Assembly (NCBI GenBank): GCA_021801125.1
Contig: JAJYYI010000048.1
Location: 1 to 46,498 of the forward strand
From: Deltaproteobacteria bacterium
GTDB lineage: Bacteria; Desulfobacterota; Binatia; Binatales; Binataceae
Length of the DNA stretch: 46,498 bases
Direction: 5' to 3'
Below are positions 42,426 to 46,498 of the stretch, piece after piece (within the stretch, counting starts at the first letter, position 1; each line of letters starts with the position of its first letter). The notes beneath the pieces are model-generated. The model saw only the letters and a list, made by a program, of their open reading frames with translations. It did no database searches and was not told where the DNA came from. Position numbers and translations under genes: made by a program.

Positions 42426-42823
42426 GAACGGCGGGTCGGCTGTCCTCCGTCTTGGCCTGCGCGGGTGAGACCCCCTGATACCGACGCAACCTCGATTAAC
42501 CTAGTATATGCAGGCCCGAGGGGCCCTGCTATCCCGATAGCAAGCTGCAGCGCCCGCCGATAAACTCGGTGTAAGCGGCACCAGGAGAAGTAATGCCTTT
42601 GGTGTCGCTGCGGCGCAAGGTACTGAATGAGACGCAAACCAGTAAATGAAAATTCGCCTTTCGCGCCCCTGAAGTCGTTGCCCGCCTATCCTCATATGAT
42701 TGGTTCACGCGTCAGGCTTTGGGCGCTTTTGAGCGTCTTGAGTTGCCAGCGTGTGGCGAGCGCGCTCGATTGCGAGAGCGGCCTCCGTTAGTTGCTGAAA
42801 GCGGCAAGTGGGCGGCTTCCTCC
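42426..42823. other. Intergenic region between divergent gdh and rlmD-like genes
   Basis: About 400 bases without a supported gene. A frame continuous with the methyltransferase begins at a TTG at 42719, but its first 35 residues have no family features. The promoters of both genes should be in this stretch. Nothing more specific was recognised. Confidence 0.5.
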
Positions 42824-44080
42824 ATGCCTTTGGTTGAGATCACATCGATGAGTTTCGGTCGCTACGGCGTCGGGCGTCTGGACGGCAAGGTCGTCATGGT
42901 GCCCGCAGCCGTGCCCGGCGACCTGGTTGAAGTGGAAGTCGTCGCCGACCATAAGGACTATCTCGAAGCCACATCGAGAACGCTAAGTCGTGCCTCGTTG
43001 GAGCGGCGCACGCCGCCGTGCCCTTACGTGCCGCGATGCGGTGGCTGCGACTGGCAGCACATTAATTACGACGCTCAAGTAAGATTCAAGGTGCGGTTGG
43101 TCGCCGATCAAATCTCGCGCGCGCTTAATCTGACGCTCGATGAGTCAGCTTTGCTTGAGCCCGCGCCGTCGGAGTTCGGCTATCGTTCCCGCTTGCGGCT
43201 GCAGATCGGGCGACGCGGCGAAGTCGGTTTTAATCAGCCCGGCACGCATAACGTGGTCGCGGTCGACTCATGTTTGGTCGCCGCCGCCCCGATTCAGATC
43301 GAGCTTACGAAAACGGCGGCGCGGCTGTTCGGCGCTCGGTTGCGCGAGGTCGAGCTTGCGGTTGACGGTGCGCGACAGGTGATGACGCTGCGGCTTGGAG
43401 GCGCGCCATCGCAGCATGAGATTCGGGCGGCGCGCCAGCTGCTGGAACGCGCGTCCGGTTTGAACGGCGTTGTGCTTCGGGCCGGCGAGAAACGCGTGGT
43501 AATCGGCGCCCCGATGGTTACAGTCGAGCTGGAGCCGGGGCTCGCCATCGAGGTCGACGCCGATTGCTTCAGCCAGGTCAATCACGCGCAAAACCGACAT
43601 TTGGTCGCTTTGGTCATGGAACTGGCGAACCCGCGCCCCGAGCTTGCACTGCTGGACCTATATTGCGGTGCGGGTAACTTTGCGCTGCCGGCGGCGCGCC
43701 GCGGCGCAAAGGTCGTCGGTGTTGACGCGGACCGGTGGGCGGTGGCGTGCGCTGAGCGCAACCGCGAGCGGTTAGGCTTCGAAGGTGCAAGATTTCTGGC
43801 GATGGAGGCGAATGCCGCAATTCAATTCCTGCGCCGCTCGGCCTACCGGCCGTCGACCGTGATTCTGGATCCTCCGCGCGCAGGCGCCGCAGGCGAAATC
43901 GAGGAAATCAGTGAGTTGCGCGCCGAACGCGTGATCTACGTATCGTGCAACCTGCCGGCGCTGGGCCGCGATCTCAGGCGCTTGAGCCGGCGAGGGTACC
44001 GCCGCGAGCGCGTGCGCGCGATCGACTTTTTTCCCAACACCCACCACCTCGAAGTGGTCGCTTGCGTCGTCTTGACTTGA
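42824..44080 (+). CDS. rlmD: 23S rRNA (uracil-C5) methyltransferase, RlmD/TrmA family
   Basis: The 418-residue protein has an N-terminal TRAM domain (MPLVEITSMSFGRYGVGRLDGKVVMVPAAVPGD). Four cysteines probably bind a 4Fe-4S cluster: Cys66, Cys72 and Cys75 in CPYVPRCGGCDWQHI and Cys150 in VAVDSCLVA. The methyltransferase domain has LLDLYCGAGNFALPAARRGAKVVGVD for SAM, VILDPPRAG, and the nucleophile cysteine in VIYVSCNLPALGRDL. It methylates a uridine of 23S rRNA or tRNA, and the exact position (1939 or another) is not certain. The ATG at 42824 is preferred to the TTG at 42719. A small unknown protein gene follows. Confidence 0.85.
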   Translation: MPLVEITSMSFGRYGVGRLDGKVVMVPAAVPGDLVEVEVVADHKDYLEATSRTLSRASLERRTPPCPYVPRCGGCDWQHINYDAQVRFKVRLVADQISRALNLTLDESALLEPAPSEFGYRSRLRLQIGRRGEVGFNQPGTHNVVAVDSCLVAAAPIQIELTKTAARLFGARLREVELAVDGARQVMTLRLGGAPSQHEIRAARQLLERASGLNGVVLRAGEKRVVIGAPMVTVELEPGLAIEVDADCFSQVNHAQNRHLVALVMELANPRPELALLDLYCGAGNFALPAARRGAKVVGVDADRWAVACAERNRERLGFEGARFLAMEANAAIQFLRRSAYRPSTVILDPPRAGAAGEIEEISELRAERVIYVSCNLPALGRDLRRLSRRGYRRERVRAIDFFPNTHHLEVVACVVLT

Positions 44081-44150
44081 AGATGACGCCAGCCCTATGG
44101 TACTGCATGAATAGGCATACCGGTCTCCCACCAGAGGTCAGCGCTAGAAA

Positions 44151-44399
44151 ATGACCAAACAGGAAAAACTGTCGCGTCGTCCAAAGGTCACGATAATTCC
44201 CGGTCGTGGCGTCGCGCAAACAATCAACTACTTGCTAGAGGATCGCGATAAGCTCGAAGGGCTTATCGCGGTGGGTCGTACGAAGGACGGAGAACTGTTC
44301 TTCTACGATGCAGGTGGGGATGTGGTCGAAGACCTCGGCACGATCGAGTATCTCAAGGCGCGAATCGTGCTTGCCCACTTCGGCGACGAATGGGAGTAG
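44151..44399 (+). CDS. Small hypothetical protein (82 aa)
   Basis: I do not recognise the family. It reads MTKQEKLSRRPKVTIIPGRG, then VAQTINYLLEDRDKLEGLIAVGRTKDGELFFYDAGGDVVEDLGTIEYLKARIVLAHFGDEWE. It is soluble, with a mix of short strands and helices, no signal peptide and no cysteines. Codon use and ordinary composition suggest a real gene. It follows the RlmD-type gene by 70 bases in the same direction and converges on the FAH-family gene. No function is proposed. Confidence 0.6.
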   Translation: MTKQEKLSRRPKVTIIPGRGVAQTINYLLEDRDKLEGLIAVGRTKDGELFFYDAGGDVVEDLGTIEYLKARIVLAHFGDEWE

Positions 44400-44512
44400 G
44401 CCGGCCGCGAACCCGTCCGATCCCGCTCGCTAAGCCCGCTGTGTCTGCCGTTTCAACCTAAGGCATTCGTCTTGCGAGGGTCACGAGCAAGACCAGGCGT
44501 TGCTGTGTTCGC

Positions 44513-45280
44513 TCAGGATTGCGCGCTCACCACGGAGCAGCGCAGGCATCCGATCTTCTCTATCTCCACTTCGACAACGTCGCCCGATTTCATCGGCCCC
44601 ACGCCGGACGGTGTGCCGGTAGTGATGACGTCGCCGGGCTCGAGCGTCATGATATGGGAGATGTAGCTGAGCAGCTCGTCGCAAGAGAAGATTAGCTGCG
44701 AAGTGCGGCTTAGTTGGCGCCGTTCCCCGTTCAGGCGCGTTTCGATTTGGAGATCGCTCGGGTCGATATCGGTGACAATTGCGGGCCCGATCGGCGCAAA
44801 CGTATCGAAGCCCTTGGAACGGGTAAACTGCCCATCGAGACGCTGTAAATCGCGGGCGGTGACGTCGTTAAGGCAGGTGTAGCCGAGCACGTACTGTCGC
44901 GCGTCCTTTACCGCCACCCGATGCGCCCTTTTTCCGATCACGACTGCCAGTTCGCCTTCGTAATCCATTCGCGAGGTCTGCGGAGGGTGAACGATATGGC
45001 CTTCGGGGCCGATCACCGAGCTCGGCGGCTTTAGGAAAAGCAGAGGCTCGCGCGGAAGCTCATGGCCCATCTCCTTCGCGTGGTCGCGATAATTGATGCC
45101 CACGGCGACAATCTTCGTGGGAACGGTTGGAGCCAGAAGTTGGGCCTCGGAAGACTTGAGGGGTTTCGCCCCTGGCGCCGGCTTGAGCTGGTCGATCGGG
45201 CCGCTGAGCGGACGCACTGCGCCGTCTTCGAGAGCGCCGTACAGTTCTTCACCTTGATGCCGGTAGCGTACGATTTTCAT
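44513..45280 (-). CDS. Fumarylacetoacetate hydrolase (FAH) family protein
   Basis: The 255-residue protein has the FAH catalytic domain: [33 protein letters not shown], then [18 protein letters not shown] with the metal-binding glutamates, then [14 protein letters not shown] with an aspartate ligand, and [12 protein letters not shown] near the end. Members cleave or decarboxylate 2-oxo acids in aromatic or amino acid breakdown. This single-domain type includes 2-keto-4-pentenoate hydratase-like and acylpyruvate hydrolases, and the substrate is unknown. The frame is open to 45316, but the ATG at 45280 ([17 protein letters not shown]) begins the usual family N-terminus. Confidence 0.88.
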   Translation of the reverse strand: MKIVRYRHQGEELYGALEDGAVRPLSGPIDQLKPAPGAKPLKSSEAQLLAPTVPTKIVAVGINYRDHAKEMGHELPREPLLFLKPPSSVIGPEGHIVHPPQTSRMDYEGELAVVIGKRAHRVAVKDARQYVLGYTCLNDVTARDLQRLDGQFTRSKGFDTFAPIGPAIVTDIDPSDLQIETRLNGERRQLSRTSQLIFSCDELLSYISHIMTLEPGDVITTGTPSGVGPMKSGDVVEVEIEKIGCLRCSVVSAQS

Positions 45281-45415
45281 TTCTCGCCCTTTCTCGTGAA
45301 TCGCCGCTTTTCGCACGCGAATTGCGCTTGAGAGGCGGCGCGCAAGACCATAGTATTTTTCTATATTTAACCGCCTTCTCTTTCTACAGGTCTTAGACGC
45401 AAGGATAAAGCGACA

Positions 45416-46498
45416 GTGGATTTAAGCCAGCGGCCCAAGCTTAGACCGGTAGAGGCGTTTCCGGTCGAACATCAGGGGCGCAAGCTTCTGTGCCTGCGTG
45501 ACCCCGTGGGATTGGCCGAGCAGCCGATGCTGGTCAGCGTGGGCGCCTCTTTTGTTTTGGCGTACTTCGACGGCGAGCATTCGCTGCTGGACATCCAGTA
45601 CGAATACACGCGCCGATGGGGTGAAATTCTGCCGAGCGAAAAGCTGCGCGAGCTTATTGGCGCCCTCGACGAGGCGTATTTCCTTGAAAGCCCCCGCTTT
45701 GCGGCGCGGCTGGAACAGGTGCGCGAAGACTTTCGCGCGGCTTCTAGCCGGCCGGCTGCACACGCCGGCTTGTGCTACGCCGAGCAGCCCGAACCGCTGC
45801 GAGCTGAGCTTCAGGGATATTTTAAAGCGCCGGACGGACCCGGCTATCCGCCGGCGGCCGCGCTCGACGAGGCACCCGCCGCGGGCCTGATCGCTCCTCA
45901 CATCGACCCGCGCCGCGGCGGGATAGCATACGCGCACGGTTACGCGCAGCTCGCCGCGCGGCAGATGCCGGAGCTTTTTGTCATCCTGGGTACCGCACAC
46001 TGCGGCGGCGGTCCGGAGCTGTTCGCCGCGACCGCCAAGGACTACTCAACGCCGCTCGGCACGGTGAAAACGGATCGCGGCTTCGTGGAACGGCTTGCGG
46101 CGCGATATCGCGCGGGAGACCTCCTTGCCGACGAGTTGTTGCATCGCAACGAGCACTCAATAGAGTTTCAGTCGCTTTTCCTTGCTTGGGCGTTCGGCAC
46201 GCAGGGGTATCAGATCGTGCCGATCTTGGTAAGTTCGTTCCACGATCTGGTTGAGAGCCTTACCACGCCGGCGCGCGACGAACGTGTCGGCGCGTTCATC
46301 GAGGCGCTGCGCGAGGAGATCGACGCGCAGCCGCGGCGGGTCTGCATTATCGCGGGCGTCGATTTCGCTCATATCGGCAAAAAATTCGGTGACTCGCACG
46401 GCGCTGGGCCGGAGGTGCTTCAATGGGTCGAGCGTGAAGACCGGGAGATGATCGGTTCTATCGAGCGCTGCGACCCGGACGGCTTTTTCGCGCATGTG
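45416..46498 (+). CDS. amrB: AmmeMemoRadiSam system protein B (MEMO1 family), 3' end outside window
   Basis: The frame is open from a GTG at 45416 (AAGGA 10 bases before it) to the window end, 361 codons. Residues about 150-361 match the MEMO1 family: [61 protein letters not shown], and [12 protein letters not shown]. These hold the conserved His and Cys of the dioxygenase-like fold. The first about 130 residues are an extra domain, [38 protein letters not shown], resembling PqqD-like small domains, which some MEMO proteins carry. The partner genes (AMMECR1-like and radical SAM) are not in the window and may follow. The cellular role is not known. Confidence 0.88.
   Translation, partial: MDLSQRPKLRPVEAFPVEHQGRKLLCLRDPVGLAEQPMLVSVGASFVLAYFDGEHSLLDIQYEYTRRWGEILPSEKLRELIGALDEAYFLESPRFAARLEQVREDFRAASSRPAAHAGLCYAEQPEPLRAELQGYFKAPDGPGYPPAAALDEAPAAGLIAPHIDPRRGGIAYAHGYAQLAARQMPELFVILGTAHCGGGPELFAATAKDYSTPLGTVKTDRGFVERLAARYRAGDLLADELLHRNEHSIEFQSLFLAWAFGTQGYQIVPILVSSFHDLVESLTTPARDERVGAFIEALREEIDAQPRRVCIIAGVDFAHIGKKFGDSHGAGPEVLQWVEREDREMIGSIERCDPDGFFAHV

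Noticed and set aside
1-46498. CRISPR array, rRNA genes, origin of replication
   Set aside because: No regularly spaced repeats, rRNA sequence or DnaA-box cluster was recognised by reading. A dedicated search would be needed to exclude weak cases.

Overview
The window is a high-GC bacterial chromosome segment with mostly housekeeping, lipid, envelope and catabolic genes and a few mobile remnants. A hopanoid C-3 methylase (HpnR), a 180 kDa-type NAD glutamate dehydrogenase, a MEMO-family protein, an Mla/Mce lipid transport operon, a CaiB-type CoA-transferase and a YtcJ-type amidohydrolase together suggest a Gram-negative, probably uncultured soil or groundwater lineage near the former Deltaproteobacteria (Binatota-like). 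That placement is inference. There is no rRNA gene or other direct phylogenetic marker here.

Layout. 1-5 kb: a secreted or outer-membrane protein of unknown role, a decayed IS630 element next to the 5' stub of an aldehyde dehydrogenase gene, a dead XRE regulator gene and a secreted Kelch-type protein. 5-9.9 kb: an enoyl-CoA hydratase/isomerase and a CoA-transferase, then a reverse-strand pair of lipoproteins (TPR protein and DUF4292-like). 10-16 kb: an APC permease, an isoprenylcysteine-methyltransferase-like membrane protein, a YtcJ amidohydrolase and a class III aminotransferase. 17-20.7 kb: a compact four-gene Mla-type operon (STAS-permease, ATPase, MCE protein, PqiC-like lipoprotein) for lipid traffic between the membranes. 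20.8-25 kb: two MFS transporters and an MBL hydrolase on the reverse strand. 25.6-31 kb: GlcG/HbpS-like protein, hpnR, xseB, tlyA, an MDR dehydrogenase and a cupin. 31.4-34.6 kb: a GroEL without an adjacent GroES, between two alanine-zipper lipoprotein genes. 34.9-37.6 kb: rimI and then a mobile element. 37.7-46.5 kb: the large glutamate dehydrogenase, an RlmD-type methyltransferase, a small unknown protein, a FAH-family hydrolase and a MEMO-family gene that runs off the window end.

The most unusual object is at 35427-37613. A 23-bp inverted repeat with one mismatch (35435-35457 and 37583-37605) is flanked on both sides by the same octamer CTAATTAG. It encloses an IS1595-family transposase, a 52-codon ORF, a HARE-HTH-like gene, a tRNA gene with an aberrant anticodon arm, a structured segment ending in a strong terminator, and a short ORF that is cut off at the right repeat. 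This looks like an IS1595-type transposon carrying passengers, including a tRNA.

Many starts were moved downstream to the first codon with a good ribosome binding site or family-like N-terminus. Such choices are stated in each entry.
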